32,547 nucleotides of DNA from Microbacteriaceae bacterium. Lineage in GTDB: Bacteria > Actinomycetota > Actinomycetes > Actinomycetales > Microbacteriaceae. Below are positions 1-7,390 of this stretch, piece after piece (the first letter of the stretch is position 1; each line of letters starts with the position of its first letter). The stretch spans positions 1-32,547 of the forward strand of contig JAKONM010000313.1 in assembly GCA_022701925.1 (NCBI GenBank). The letters run 5' to 3'. The notes below the pieces were generated by a model. The model made no database searches and was not told the origin of the DNA. It saw nothing but the letters and a program-made list of their open reading frames with translations. The position numbers and the translations under genes are program-made.

Positions 1-63
1 TCGCAGGCCGGCATCGCCCAGGGCGACGACGCCAAAGCCCAGAAGCCTCCCGCCGAGGCCTGA
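1..63 (+). CDS. C-terminal end of a gene cut by the window edge, probably phage portal protein
   Basis: Frame 1 is open from the first base to a TGA at 61-63 and encodes 20 residues ending in a proline- and alanine-rich tail (KPPAEA). Nothing in so short a piece identifies a family. The guess of a portal protein rests only on position: in phages with this head type the portal gene normally lies directly upstream of the prohead protease, and the gap here is 11 bases. A polar, low-complexity C-terminus is common in portals. It could equally be another head gene. Confidence 0.4.
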   Translation, partial: SQAGIAQGDDAKAQKPPAEA

Positions 64-74
64 AGGATCCCAAC

Positions 75-710
75 ATGACGGTGACCCTGAAGCTCCCGCA
101 GGAGACGCGGGCCGTCGAGGTGCGCGCGGGCTCGTTCGACGAGGCTGCCAACACCATCGACATCATCTGGACCACCGGCGCCGCCGTGCGCCGGTTCGAC
201 TGGAACACCGGCAACGCCTACGACGAGATCCTGGATCTCTCGCCGGGCGCCGTGCGCCTAGAGCGCTTGAACGCCGGCGCGCCGCTCCTGAACAGCCACA
301 ACAGCTACAACCTCAACCAGGTCATCGGCTCGGTCGTGCCGGGCACGGCCAAGATCGACGGCAAGCGCGGGCTCGCCACGATGCTGCTCTCGCGCGCCGC
401 CGGCGACGCCGACATCGTCCAGAAGATCCGCGACGGCGTCATCCGGAACATGTCGGCCGGCTACATCCGCCACAAGATCGAGAAGACGGACGGCGACGAC
501 GGCGACGTCGCGACCTGGCGGGTGATCGACTGGGAGCCGTGCGAGATCTCGGCGGTCGCGATCCCGGCCGACCCGGGCTCGCAGACCCGCTCGCAACCGC
601 AGGAGGCCGTGTTCCCCTGCGTGGTGACCATGCCGGCGCGCCGCGCGCTCGCCGAGAGCACCCGCACGCGCCTGCGGATGCAGGCTCGCCGCCTCGGCCT
701 GTCGGCCTGA
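75..710 (+). CDS. HK97-family (S78/U35) prohead protease
   Basis: 211 residues. Family knowledge: this serine protease matures the capsid by removing scaffold segments inside the prohead. The catalytic landmarks are visible: LLNSHN with His75, RNMSAGY with Ser127, and CEISAVAIPADPG with Glu157 and the usual hydrophobic strand. The first 170 residues are the protease core; the last 40 are basic and probably form a tether. Residues 11-60 (TRAVEVRAGSFDEA onward) look like the N-terminal half of the protease/major-capsid fusion proteins I recall from alphaproteobacterial phages, but here the protease ends by itself and the capsid is a separate gene 94 bases downstream in another frame. The start lies 11 bases after the previous stop, with GAAGGA as ribosome site. 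The family call is secure; the fusion comparison is from memory. Confidence 0.9.
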   Translation: MTVTLKLPQETRAVEVRAGSFDEAANTIDIIWTTGAAVRRFDWNTGNAYDEILDLSPGAVRLERLNAGAPLLNSHNSYNLNQVIGSVVPGTAKIDGKRGLATMLLSRAAGDADIVQKIRDGVIRNMSAGYIRHKIEKTDGDDGDVATWRVIDWEPCEISAVAIPADPGSQTRSQPQEAVFPCVVTMPARRALAESTRTRLRMQARRLGLSA

Positions 711-804
711 AGCGACCCCCTTTCTGCCCTGCCGCCTGTGCCTGCCCCGGGGCCACAGGATCACGGTCGCTCGCCCCGGAAAGCCCCGCAACGGAGCACT
801 CTCC

Positions 805-2508
805 ATGAAGACCCTCTTCCGGGCGGCGCCCTTCGCGCTCTCCGCTCTCCTCGTCCTGGCCGCGGCCGCCGTGATGGTCGGCGTCCCGGACTTCGCGCAC
901 GCCGCCGTCCACGCCCAGGCGTTCGGCACCCACGCCTTCCACGCGCTGCCCGATCTGTCGATCGCCAGCCTCGGCCTGGCCGGCCTGCGTGCACAGCTAT
1001 CCGACCTGGAGACCCGCGCGAACGCTAAGCTCGACGAGGTCAAGGACGGCCTCGAAGTCGACGCCCTGCGCAAGATCGAGGGCGAGTACGACGCGCTGCT
1101 CAAGGAGGTCGAGACCGTCCGCGGCAAGATCACCGAGGCCGAGAAGGCGCAGACCGCGCCCCCGTCCGAGGGTAGCGCGCTCCTGCGCGCCGCCGCCCTC
1201 AAGGCCGACCGCGAGCGCTCCGCCGCCATCCGCGACCTCGGCCGCCGCGCCGGGATGAAGCAGGAGGACGTCGACGTCGCCTGCGACGGCGACACCAGCG
1301 TCGAGGCCTTCCGCGTGCGCGCCTTCGACTTCATGCACGAGAAGGCCGCGGCCGTGCAGACCGGGGCCGGCGCTCGCGCCCAGATCACCGGCGCCACCGA
1401 CGAGGAGAAGCGCGGCCAGGGTATCGAGAACGCCCTGCTGCACCGGTTCGACCCGGGCAAGAACGAGCTCTCCGAGCACGGCCGCCAGTACCGCGGTATG
1501 ACGCTGCTGGAGATGGGCGGGGACATGCTCGAGGCCCACGGCGTGCGCACGCGCGGCATGTCCAAGCACGAGCGCGCCTCCGCGATGCTGGAGCACCGCG
1601 TCGCCCAGGTCGGCGAGTTCTCGGTGCGCTCGGGAGGCATGCACACCACCGCCGACTTCCCCAACGTGCTGGCCAACGTCGCCAACAAGACCCTGCGCGC
1701 CGGCTACCAGGCCGCCCCGCAGACCTTCCGCCCGCTGGTCCGCGTCGTCACGCTGCCGGACTTCAAGCTCGTCTCCCGCGTCCAGCTCGGCGAGGCGCCC
1801 AAGCTGGAGAAGGTCAATGAGCACGGCGAGTTCAAGCGCGGCACGATGGGTGACGCGGCCGAGAAATACGCGCTCTCGACCTACGGCAAGGTGATCGCCA
1901 TCACGCGCCAGGTCCTGATCAACGACGATCTCGACGCGTTCACCCGGATCCCGCGCTCCTTCGGCGTCGCCGCGGCGAACCTGGAGAGCGACCTGGTCTG
2001 GGCTCAGATCACCGCCAATCCGAACATGGGCGACGGCAACGCGCTGTTCTCGGCCGCGCACGGCAACCTCGCGGTCGCCGGCGTGATCAGCACCACGACC
2101 GTGGGCGCGATGCGCCAGGCGATGCGCGTGCAGACTGGCCTTGACGGCAAGACCCTGCTCAACATCACGCCGACCTACATCATCGTCCCGACCGCCCTGG
2201 AGACCGTGACCGAGCAGTTCCTCGGGCAGATCTTCCCGACCAAGTCCGGCGACGTGGTCACCACGTCGATGAAGAAGCTGGTGCCGATCTCCGAGCCGCG
2301 CCTCGACGCCGTCTCGGCGTCGAACTGGTACCTCTCGGGCGATCCCGGCCAGATCGACGTAGTCGAGCTCGCCTACCTCGAGGGCCAGCAGGGCCTGTTC
2401 ACCGAGACCCGCATGGGCTTCGACGTGGACGGCATGGAGGTGAAGGTCCGCCAGGACGTGGCCGCCAAGGTCATCGACTGGCGCGGCCTGCAGAAGAACC
2501 CGCAGTAA
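805..2508 (+). CDS. Phage major capsid protein with scaffold-like N-terminal domain
   Basis: 567 residues. From about residue 285 to the end it resembles the major capsid proteins that follow S78 proteases in Mu/HK97-type heads: MHTTADFPNVLANVANKTLR, KVNEHGEFKRGTMGDAAEKY, RQVLINDDLDAFTRIPRSFG and NLESDLVWAQITANP are typical. Residues 60-115 are charged and helical, like a delta (scaffold) domain that the upstream protease would remove. The odd part is residues 1-35: positive residues, a hydrophobic run at about 8-28 and an AHA motif, much like a Sec signal peptide. The start at 805 has GGAG 9 bases upstream. An internal GTG/ATG at 871/874 would drop most of the hydrophobic run but has no clear ribosome site. 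An intrinsic terminator follows the stop, as often after the most abundant head protein. Confidence 0.88.
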   Translation: MKTLFRAAPFALSALLVLAAAAVMVGVPDFAHAAVHAQAFGTHAFHALPDLSIASLGLAGLRAQLSDLETRANAKLDEVKDGLEVDALRKIEGEYDALLKEVETVRGKITEAEKAQTAPPSEGSALLRAAALKADRERSAAIRDLGRRAGMKQEDVDVACDGDTSVEAFRVRAFDFMHEKAAAVQTGAGARAQITGATDEEKRGQGIENALLHRFDPGKNELSEHGRQYRGMTLLEMGGDMLEAHGVRTRGMSKHERASAMLEHRVAQVGEFSVRSGGMHTTADFPNVLANVANKTLRAGYQAAPQTFRPLVRVVTLPDFKLVSRVQLGEAPKLEKVNEHGEFKRGTMGDAAEKYALSTYGKVIAITRQVLINDDLDAFTRIPRSFGVAAANLESDLVWAQITANPNMGDGNALFSAAHGNLAVAGVISTTTVGAMRQAMRVQTGLDGKTLLNITPTYIIVPTALETVTEQFLGQIFPTKSGDVVTTSMKKLVPISEPRLDAVSASNWYLSGDPGQIDVVELAYLEGQQGLFTETRMGFDVDGMEVKVRQDVAAKVIDWRGLQKNPQ

Positions 2509-2539
2509 GCCACCCCGCCTCCTGAGAACGAGCGAATTG

Positions 2540-2564
2540 GGCCGCCTCCGGGCGGCCTTTCGCT
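2540..2564 (+). terminator. Intrinsic terminator after the capsid gene
   Basis: GGCCGCC, loop TCCG, GGCGGCC, then TTTCGCTTTT. It is a perfect 7-bp GC stem with a tetraloop and a broken U-tract, 31 bases after the capsid stop. It lies inside the head operon, so it is more likely partial termination or mRNA 3'-end protection than the end of late transcription. Confidence 0.75.
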
Positions 2565-2597
2565 TTTCCGGACCTCCTGCCTGAGGGCGCTCCCGCC

Positions 2598-2930
2598 ATG
2601 AAGACCTACGTCCAGCCCGGTCATGTCCTGACCGTCACCGCCCCGGCCGACACCAAGTCCGGCGACTTTGTCGTGGTCGGCTCCATCTTCGGTACCGCCA
2701 CCTCCAACGCCCTCATGGGCACCGACCTGGAGCTCGCGATCGGCGGCGTCTACGACGCGCAGCCGAAGGTCGCCGCTCAGGCGTGGGCCCAGGGCGCTCC
2801 AATCTACTGGGACAGCGCGGCCAAGAACTTCACCACGACCGTCGCCGCCAACCTGAAGGTCGGCGTCGCCGCGCTCCCGGCCGCGAACCCGTCCAGCACG
2901 GGCCGCGTCCGCTTCAACGGCTCGTTCTGA
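2598..2930 (+). CDS. DUF2190-type capsid decoration (cement) protein
   Basis: 110 residues. The opening MKTYVQPGHVLTVTAPADT, the GDFVVVGSIFG segment and GGVYDAQPKV fit the DUF2190 family, small beta-rich proteins found directly after major capsid genes and thought to decorate the capsid surface. The end (STGRVRFNGSF) is the usual closing strand. GAGGGC about 10 bases before the ATG is a plausible ribosome site. The gene is separated from the capsid gene by the terminator hairpin, so its level may be set separately from the capsid. Confidence 0.8.
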   Translation: MKTYVQPGHVLTVTAPADTKSGDFVVVGSIFGTATSNALMGTDLELAIGGVYDAQPKVAAQAWAQGAPIYWDSAAKNFTTTVAANLKVGVAALPAANPSSTGRVRFNGSF

Positions 2931-2934
2931 TCCG

Positions 2935-3369
2935 ATGCCCTCGCTGTTTTCGGCGCTCGGCCAGATCGCCGGCGCGACGGTCGACGCCGTCTTCAGCGAG
3001 GGCTTCGCGCTGCAGCCGATGGCGCCGCCGGCGGCCGCCTCGGGCCAGCGCCCGAACGTAAACCTCCGTATGGCGGCCAGCACGGCCCGGCCGCAGATCC
3101 CGTTCGACGGCACGTACGTCGAGCCGGGCGAGCTGATGAACGCGCACGGCCGCACCAAGGCCGACAGCACGACCCACTGGATCGCCGGCGCGAAGGCCAT
3201 GGTCGACGTCGCGGTCACGGCGCTGCCGCAGCGCCCGATGGAGCGCGACCGGATCATCCGGCTCGACACTGGCGCGGTGTTCGAGGTCGCGAAGGTCCTG
3301 CCCGGCGATTACGGGCGCCTGCGCATCTTCCTCGTCGACGCCCTGCAGCGGCCGGAGGATCCCCGGTGA
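2935..3369 (+). CDS. Putative head-tail joining / head completion protein
   Basis: 144 residues. The position between decoration protein and tail terminator, together with the size, suggests a head-closure or connector protein. The N-terminal 40 residues are hydrophobic and proline/alanine-rich; the C-terminal half (MERDRIIRLDTGAVFEVAKV, then GRLRIFLVDAL) looks like the small beta-barrel seen in FII-like head-tail joining proteins, where a short domain reports 'rules for value X'. No catalytic motif is visible. It starts 4 bases after the previous stop and its own stop overlaps the next start (GTGA), so translation is coupled. The role is inferred mainly from gene order. Confidence 0.5.
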   Translation: MPSLFSALGQIAGATVDAVFSEGFALQPMAPPAAASGQRPNVNLRMAASTARPQIPFDGTYVEPGELMNAHGRTKADSTTHWIAGAKAMVDVAVTALPQRPMERDRIIRLDTGAVFEVAKVLPGDYGRLRIFLVDALQRPEDPR

Positions 3370-4166
3370 GCCTGATCCGCGCCGCCTGCCGCCTGCAGGC
3401 GATCGAGGCGCTGAACAGCGACCCCGTGATCGACGGCATGGTCCGGGGGCGCGTCTACGACAGCCGCATTTCGGCCTTCGACCACAGGGACCCCGTCCCG
3501 ACGATCCTGGTCACGACCGAGGAAACGAAGGGCGAGGCGTGGTCGCACCAGAACGGCGGCGCCCCGTTCGGGCTCGTCTGCGACCTGGTGCTCGAGATCG
3601 CGATGAACTCGGTCGCGACGATGCAGATCAACGGCATGGCCGATCCGGTCGAGGCCATCGGTTACGCCGCCACCGACGCCGAGCTGGAGGCCGACCTCGA
3701 TCTCCTCGAGGAGCGTGCGGTCGAGATCCTGACCCGGGGCGAGACGGCTGCCGCGCAGCTGTTGCGCAGCGCCGTGGTCAAGCGGGTGCCCCATGTCGCC
3801 TCGTCCCGCTTCGCCACGGATCAAACCGGCGAGAAGTTCGCCGTCCATCTGGTGACGCTGCGCATCGAGCTATTCACGCCCGAGGACGAAAATCCGTTCG
3901 CGGTGCCGTCTGGCCCGTACGCCCTGTTGCCAGAGCCGCTGCGCACGATCGCGGCGGCCAGCGATCCGGACGGGCTGCCGCGCTCGATCTGCGACCGCCT
4001 GATCGCGCGGCTCGCGCCGCTCCCGGCGCCGTCCGAGCCCGCGCCCTTCTCCGGCGCCGACATGATCCTGGCCCCGCAGGTCCTCGACGCGGACGACGCG
4101 CCGGACCGCGCCGCCGACATCGCCGCCGGTCGCACCATCGCGATCGCCGCCAACACCCCGCAATGA
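3366..4166 (+). CDS. Putative tail terminator / tail completion protein (gpU-like position)
   Basis: 266 residues from a GTG start overlapping the previous stop (GTGA). The first 180 residues hold a long conserved-looking core: RGRVYDSRISAFDHRDPVPT, then a hydrophobic strand (LVCDLVLEIAMNS) and an acidic helix (DAELEADLDLLEERAVEIL). This resembles minor tail or terminator proteins that cap the tail tube and join it to the head. The last 80 residues are proline/alanine-rich and probably flexible. The gene precedes DUF2635 and sheath genes, where Mu-like phages carry their terminator gene. The exact family was not recognised. Confidence 0.5.
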   Translation: MSLIRAACRLQAIEALNSDPVIDGMVRGRVYDSRISAFDHRDPVPTILVTTEETKGEAWSHQNGGAPFGLVCDLVLEIAMNSVATMQINGMADPVEAIGYAATDAELEADLDLLEERAVEILTRGETAAAQLLRSAVVKRVPHVASSRFATDQTGEKFAVHLVTLRIELFTPEDENPFAVPSGPYALLPEPLRTIAAASDPDGLPRSICDRLIARLAPLPAPSEPAPFSGADMILAPQVLDADDAPDRAADIAAGRTIAIAANTPQ

Positions 4167-4414
4167 GGCCCCCGATGCGCAAGCACGTCGCCCCCGTCCT
4201 GGCCCAGGCCTCGATCCCCGACCCCGAACGCGGCGGCTTCCTGCCGCCCGAGGGGCGCGAGGTCGCCTGGACCCCGTACTGGGCCGGCATGGCTGCGCGC
4301 GAGGAGATCACGGTGACCGAGGTGCCGGACGAGCCGGCCGCCGGCTCCGAGTCCACCCCGCCCGCCGCGGGCGAGCCCGGCGCCGACGCGCACGAGGCGC
4401 ACCCGGACGCCTGA
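4163..4414 (+). CDS. DUF2635 family protein (Mu gp38-like)
   Basis: 83 residues. The core PDPERGGFLPPEGREV followed by an aromatic YWAGMAAREE and ITVTEV matches the DUF2635 pattern: conserved 'P..G..V' with a following helix and strand. In Mu-like phages this small protein is encoded immediately before the tail sheath, as here. Its function is not known. Its acidic, alanine/proline-rich tail (about 25 residues) is longer than I expect. Start: ATG at 4163 overlaps the previous stop (ATGA); a second ATG at 4175 is possible. A terminator hairpin lies between this gene and the sheath. Confidence 0.75.
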   Translation: MRPPMRKHVAPVLAQASIPDPERGGFLPPEGREVAWTPYWAGMAAREEITVTEVPDEPAAGSESTPPAAGEPGADAHEAHPDA

Positions 4415-4459
4415 CCCCTGAGGCCGCCCGCGGCCCCGACCCCTCACCCATCCCGCCTC

Positions 4460-4488
4460 AAGGCCGTCCCTCCGGGCGGCCTTTTTCT
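4460..4488 (+). terminator. Intrinsic terminator upstream of the tail sheath gene
   Basis: AAGGCCGTCC, loop CTCC, GGGCGGCCTT, then TTTCTTT. The 10-bp stem has one G-U pair and a good U-tract. It sits 15-45 bases before the sheath ATG, so it could attenuate or separate head and tail transcription. Confidence 0.75.
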
Positions 4489-4505
4489 TTGGAGCGAGCC
4501 CGGAC

Positions 4506-6044
4506 ATGGCCGTCGCCTTCAACAACATGCCCGGCGATATCCGGGTGCCGCTGTTCTACGCCGAGGTGAATGCCGGCGTGCCGCCCTATTCGGGCCTGTC
4601 GCGCCAGATCCTGATGGGCCGGGCGCTGGCGAGCTCGCCGTTGGCTGCGCTCAAGCCGCAGAACATCGGCTCGGCCGACCCGAACTACCTGGCCGGCAAG
4701 GGCTCGATGCTCGCCGACATGATCGCCTGGGCGCGCGCCGGCAACCCGACCGGCGAGCTCTGGGTGATCAACGTCGGCGATCCGGTGGGCGGCGTCGCCG
4801 CGACCGGTTCGCTGGCCATCACCGGAACCGCCACGCAGTCGGGCACTCTCGTGCGCTACGTCGCCGGCGAGCGCTATTCGGTCCCGGTCGCGCTGAACGA
4901 CACCGCCGCGGTGGTCGCCGCCAACCTCGCGGCCAAGATCAACGCCGGCTACACCCGGTTCAACCGCCGGATGGGCGCCCCCGTGGTCGCCACCGCGGCC
5001 ACCGGCACCGTGACGCTGACGGCCAACCACACCGGCACCGAGTACAACGGCGTCCGCATCGAGACCGGCCTCGACGGCGACGAGCTGGAGATCCCCGGCC
5101 TGACCGTGGCGATCACTGCCATGTCCGGCGGCACCGGCGAGGTCGACATGGCGGCGGCGCTTGCAGCCTTCGCAGCCACCCAGTTCGACTGGATCTGCGG
5201 GCCGTACGCCTCGATCGCCCAGCTCAACGCGGCGCGCGACTTCCTCGCCGACTCCGGCGCGGGCCGCTGGGCCCCGACGGTGGGCCTCGACGGGCACTAC
5301 ATCACGGCGGCCAACGGCAACCTGTCGACCCTGACCACGCTGGGCGGGGCCCGCAACGACCGCCACACCTCGATCATCGGGTGCCTGAACTACCCGCACC
5401 CGCTGTGGTCGATCGTGGCCGGCGTCGGCGGCCTGACCGCGTTCTCGAAGAACCTCGGGCGCGCCCTCACCGAGGCGGTGGAGATCGCCCGGCCGCTGCA
5501 GACGATCGTCGTGACCGGCCTGCGCCCGCCCAAGGCCTTGTCCGACCGCTGGGCGCTCGCCGACCGCGACAGCCTGTACCACAACGGCATGTCGGCCCTG
5601 TCGATCAACGCCGACGGCACGGTGGCGATCGAGCGGATCCTGACGACCTACCAGTTCAACGCCTACGGCTCGGCCGACATCACCTTCCTCGGCGTGGAGA
5701 CGATGGCGATCGCCGCCTACGTCAAGCGCTACCTCCGCCTGATCGTCACCTCGACCTACCCGCGGTGCGTACTCAAGGACATCAACCCGAACGGGACGCA
5801 GGGCGTGGTCACGCCGAGCCAGATCCGCTCGACGCTGATCCACGCCTACACGCAGCTCTGCAACGTGGCGTGCCTCGTCGAGAAGGTCGAGCTGTTCGCC
5901 AAGTACCTGATCGTCGAGCGGTCGAGCGACCCGAACCGGGTCAATGCCTACCTGCCGACCGACGTCTCGAACCAGTTCACCGTGTTCGCGGCCAACATCA
6001 CGATCTTCCCAGAGCTGACCGACGGCAACGCCGCGCTCCAGTAG
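4506..6044 (+). CDS. Contractile tail sheath protein (Mu gpL-like)
   Basis: 512 residues. The opening FNNMPGDIRVPLFYAEVNAG, the YSGLSRQILMGRA segment and the C-terminal block (VERSSDPNRVNAYLPTDVSN, then FTVFAANITIF) are those of Mu-type sheath proteins. Sheath subunits polymerise around the tube and contract to drive the tube into the cell. The middle (about 95-200), rich in threonine, alanine and glycine, probably forms the outer variable domains; the last 150 residues form the conserved contractile core. GGAG lies about 11 bases before the ATG, just after a terminator hairpin. Length is close to the usual 480-500 residues. Confidence 0.93.
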   Translation: MAVAFNNMPGDIRVPLFYAEVNAGVPPYSGLSRQILMGRALASSPLAALKPQNIGSADPNYLAGKGSMLADMIAWARAGNPTGELWVINVGDPVGGVAATGSLAITGTATQSGTLVRYVAGERYSVPVALNDTAAVVAANLAAKINAGYTRFNRRMGAPVVATAATGTVTLTANHTGTEYNGVRIETGLDGDELEIPGLTVAITAMSGGTGEVDMAAALAAFAATQFDWICGPYASIAQLNAARDFLADSGAGRWAPTVGLDGHYITAANGNLSTLTTLGGARNDRHTSIIGCLNYPHPLWSIVAGVGGLTAFSKNLGRALTEAVEIARPLQTIVVTGLRPPKALSDRWALADRDSLYHNGMSALSINADGTVAIERILTTYQFNAYGSADITFLGVETMAIAAYVKRYLRLIVTSTYPRCVLKDINPNGTQGVVTPSQIRSTLIHAYTQLCNVACLVEKVELFAKYLIVERSSDPNRVNAYLPTDVSNQFTVFAANITIFPELTDGNAALQ

Positions 6045-6054
6045 CCCGCGGGAC

Positions 6055-6087
6055 GCCCGCGGACGCGCCCTGAGGCCGTCCGCGGGC
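6055..6087 (+). other. GC-rich inverted repeat between sheath and tube genes
   Basis: GCCCGCGGACG (6055-6065) and CGTCCGCGGGC (6077-6087) are a perfect 11-bp inverted repeat around an 11-base loop. No U-tract follows, so it is not a standard intrinsic terminator. It may stabilise the 3' end of sheath mRNA or set the sheath-to-tube ratio. Confidence 0.5.
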
Positions 6088-6154
6088 CCGGCGGCACTCA
6101 TCCCCATCCCAGCCACAGCGCCGCGCCCGTGAGCGCGCTCCGGAGACCACAGCC

Positions 6155-6526
6155 ATGTCCGGCAACAAGGGCGGGCGGTTCACGCTCGACATCAACGGCC
6201 AGACCTTCAGCGGGCGCGCCAAGGCGACGATCAACCCCGCCGGCGCCACGCGCGAGAACGTGGCCAACCAGGACGGCACCAAGTCGTCGATGGTGAAGCC
6301 GAAGCTGCCGTCGCTGGAGCTGACCTTCGACCGCGGCGTCGGCCTGGTCTGGGACGAGGACATGATGCTCCTCGATCTCAACGTCACCTTCGTCGAGACC
6401 GACGCGAAGCGCACGCACCTATTCACCGACGCCTCGTGGTCCGGCGATCCGTCGATCGACACCGAGTCCGGCGAGGTCTCCGGCCTGAAGATCGAGTGCG
6501 CCGCGGCGAACTACCAGGTCACTTGA
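6155..6526 (+). CDS. Tail tube protein (Mu gpM-like)
   Basis: 123 residues. GGRFTLDINGQTFSGRAKAT, PAGATRENVANQDGT and the closing GLKIECAAANYQVT fit the Mu-type tail tube family. The protein forms stacked hexameric rings inside the sheath and is highly expressed, directly after the sheath. CGGAGACC about 10 bases before the ATG serves as ribosome site. A minus-strand gene ends 8 bases past its stop, which breaks the usual tube-chaperone neighbourhood. Confidence 0.9.
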   Translation: MSGNKGGRFTLDINGQTFSGRAKATINPAGATRENVANQDGTKSSMVKPKLPSLELTFDRGVGLVWDEDMMLLDLNVTFVETDAKRTHLFTDASWSGDPSIDTESGEVSGLKIECAAANYQVT

Positions 6527-6534
6527 CCCGAGCG

Positions 6535-6864
6535 CTACCGCCGCGGGTCGATCGCGAAGTTGACGATCCAGTAGGCGTTCGGGTCGCCCGGCCTGCGGAT
6601 CTTCGATAGGCCCGAGGTCATCTCGCGCGTCTCCAGGACGATCTTGTCGCCCTTGTCGAAGACGCGGCAGGTCCCGGCGATGCGACCCCGGCGCCAGAGC
6701 TCGTCGGCGGCGCGGTTGTCCTTCTGGTCGATCAGCTCCAGCGCCCGGACCATCAGATCCCGGCTCTCGCACGCGATCATCTCCGTCTGGAGCTCGCCCG
6801 GCATCGCCGCCCTCGCCGCGCCCGCACAGCCGATCAGCGCGACCGCAATCCCCAACCGCAGCAT
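6535..6864 (-). CDS. Small secreted protein or lipoprotein, minus-strand insert in the tail operon
   Basis: 109 residues, read against all neighbouring tail genes. The start at 6864 is chosen because GGGAGGGAG lies about 6 bases upstream; a longer reading from 6957 would bury the signal sequence. Residues 1-20 form a hydrophobic export signal; it contains LIGC (Cys13), which fits a lipobox, but ARAAMP at 17-22 would also fit signal peptidase I. The mature part has two cysteines (EMIACESRD, AGTCRVFDKG) that could pair. I do not recognise the family. It ends 8 bases past the tube stop and starts 24 bases before the chaperone gene, so late transcription would run antisense over it. This is the arrangement of a moron expressed in the lysogen. 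Confidence 0.7.
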   Translation of the reverse strand: MLRLGIAVALIGCAGAARAAMPGELQTEMIACESRDLMVRALELIDQKDNRAADELWRRGRIAGTCRVFDKGDKIVLETREMTSGLSKIRRPGDPNAYWIVNFAIDPRR

Positions 6865-6888
6865 CCGGCTCCCTCCCGTCCGGAGCGC

Positions 6889-7299
6889 ATGCAAGCACAG
6901 GTGCCGCCCGTGTCCAAGACCGTCCGCATCCCTCTCCCCGAGCCGATCGCCAGCCATGGCGGGCCGATCTCCGAGATCGTGCTGCGCCAGCCGACCTACG
7001 ACGAGTACGTGTCGTGCGGCGGCGAGCCCTACTCGATCGGCGAGAGCGAGGACGGCGCCCTGTTCACCATCGAGAAGCCCGAGGTGATCTGGGCCTACGC
7101 GCAGGCCTGCATGGTCACGCCGAAGGACCCGCTGCTGCTGTCGCAGCTCGGCCCGGGCAACTGGACGGTGGCCCGCGAGGTGCGCAAGGCGATCATGGGT
7201 TTTTTCCGGGCGCCCGCCGCGGCCAGCGCACCCTCGGAGACCTCGCCGACGACATCGTCTTCGAGCTCAACCAGCCCCTCGACGCCGTCGGCCGACTGA
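6889..7299 (+). CDS. Tail assembly chaperone, short form (Mu gp41/E-like)
   Basis: 136 residues in the zero frame. KTVRIPLPEPIASHGGPISE, VLRQPTYDEYVSCGG and TPKDPLLLSQLGPGNW fit the small gp41-type tail chaperone that binds the tape measure before tube assembly. The first 105 residues look conserved. The last 30, after GFF, are a Ser/Thr/Pro/Ala run without family features, as expected if the functional alternative is the -1 frame product. GGAG lies only 4 bases before the ATG, so GTG codons at 6901 or 6910 are possible starts. The gene lies between the minus-strand insert and the tape measure. Confidence 0.82.
   Translation: MQAQVPPVSKTVRIPLPEPIASHGGPISEIVLRQPTYDEYVSCGGEPYSIGESEDGALFTIEKPEVIWAYAQACMVTPKDPLLLSQLGPGNWTVAREVRKAIMGFFRAPAAASAPSETSPTTSSSSSTSPSTPSAD
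7197..7206 (+). other. Programmed -1 ribosomal frameshift site
   Basis: In the chaperone frame the codons read ATG GGT TTT TTC CGG. This contains two overlapping canonical X-XXY-YYZ heptamers, G-GGT-TTT (7197-7203) and T-TTT-TTC (7200-7206). A -1 slip at either gives the same joined product. The -1 frame is then open to 7388 with a conserved-looking domain and no credible start of its own. Confidence 0.8.
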
Positions 7300-7388
7300 C
7301 GCCGACGCAGATCATCCACTGGTACGGCCGGGCGGTCGCCCGGGCGGAGAAGCGTAAGCGGGAGGCCGCGCGCAGAGGGCATCGCTGA
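7203..7388 (+). CDS. Frameshift extension of the tail assembly chaperone (gp42-like part)
   Basis: 61 residues joined by a -1 shift to residues 1-105 of the gene starting at 6889, giving a product of about 166 residues. The reading begins FPGARRGQRTLGDLADDIVF and continues with NQPLDAVGRLTPTQIIHWYG before a basic tail (RAEKRKREAARRGHR). This composition is much more protein-like than the zero-frame ending it replaces. The stop lies two bases before the tape measure ATG. Family knowledge: many long-tailed phages make a short and a long chaperone in fixed ratio by such a shift (lambda G/GT, P2 E/E+E'). The long form is thought to coat the tape measure. Confidence 0.78.
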   Translation, partial: FPGARRGQRTLGDLADDIVFELNQPLDAVGRLTPTQIIHWYGRAVARAEKRKREAARRGHR

Positions 7389-7390
7389 TC

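Noticed and set aside
258-1688. Long minus-strand ORF of 476 codons over the protease and capsid genes
   Set aside because: High-GC shadow of two recognised plus-strand genes, Arg/Ala/Ser-rich, with no motif or ribosome site.
4458-6116. Minus-strand ORF of 552 codons opposite the sheath gene
   Set aside because: Shadow of the sheath gene; repetitive Arg/Gly/Val composition and no family motif.
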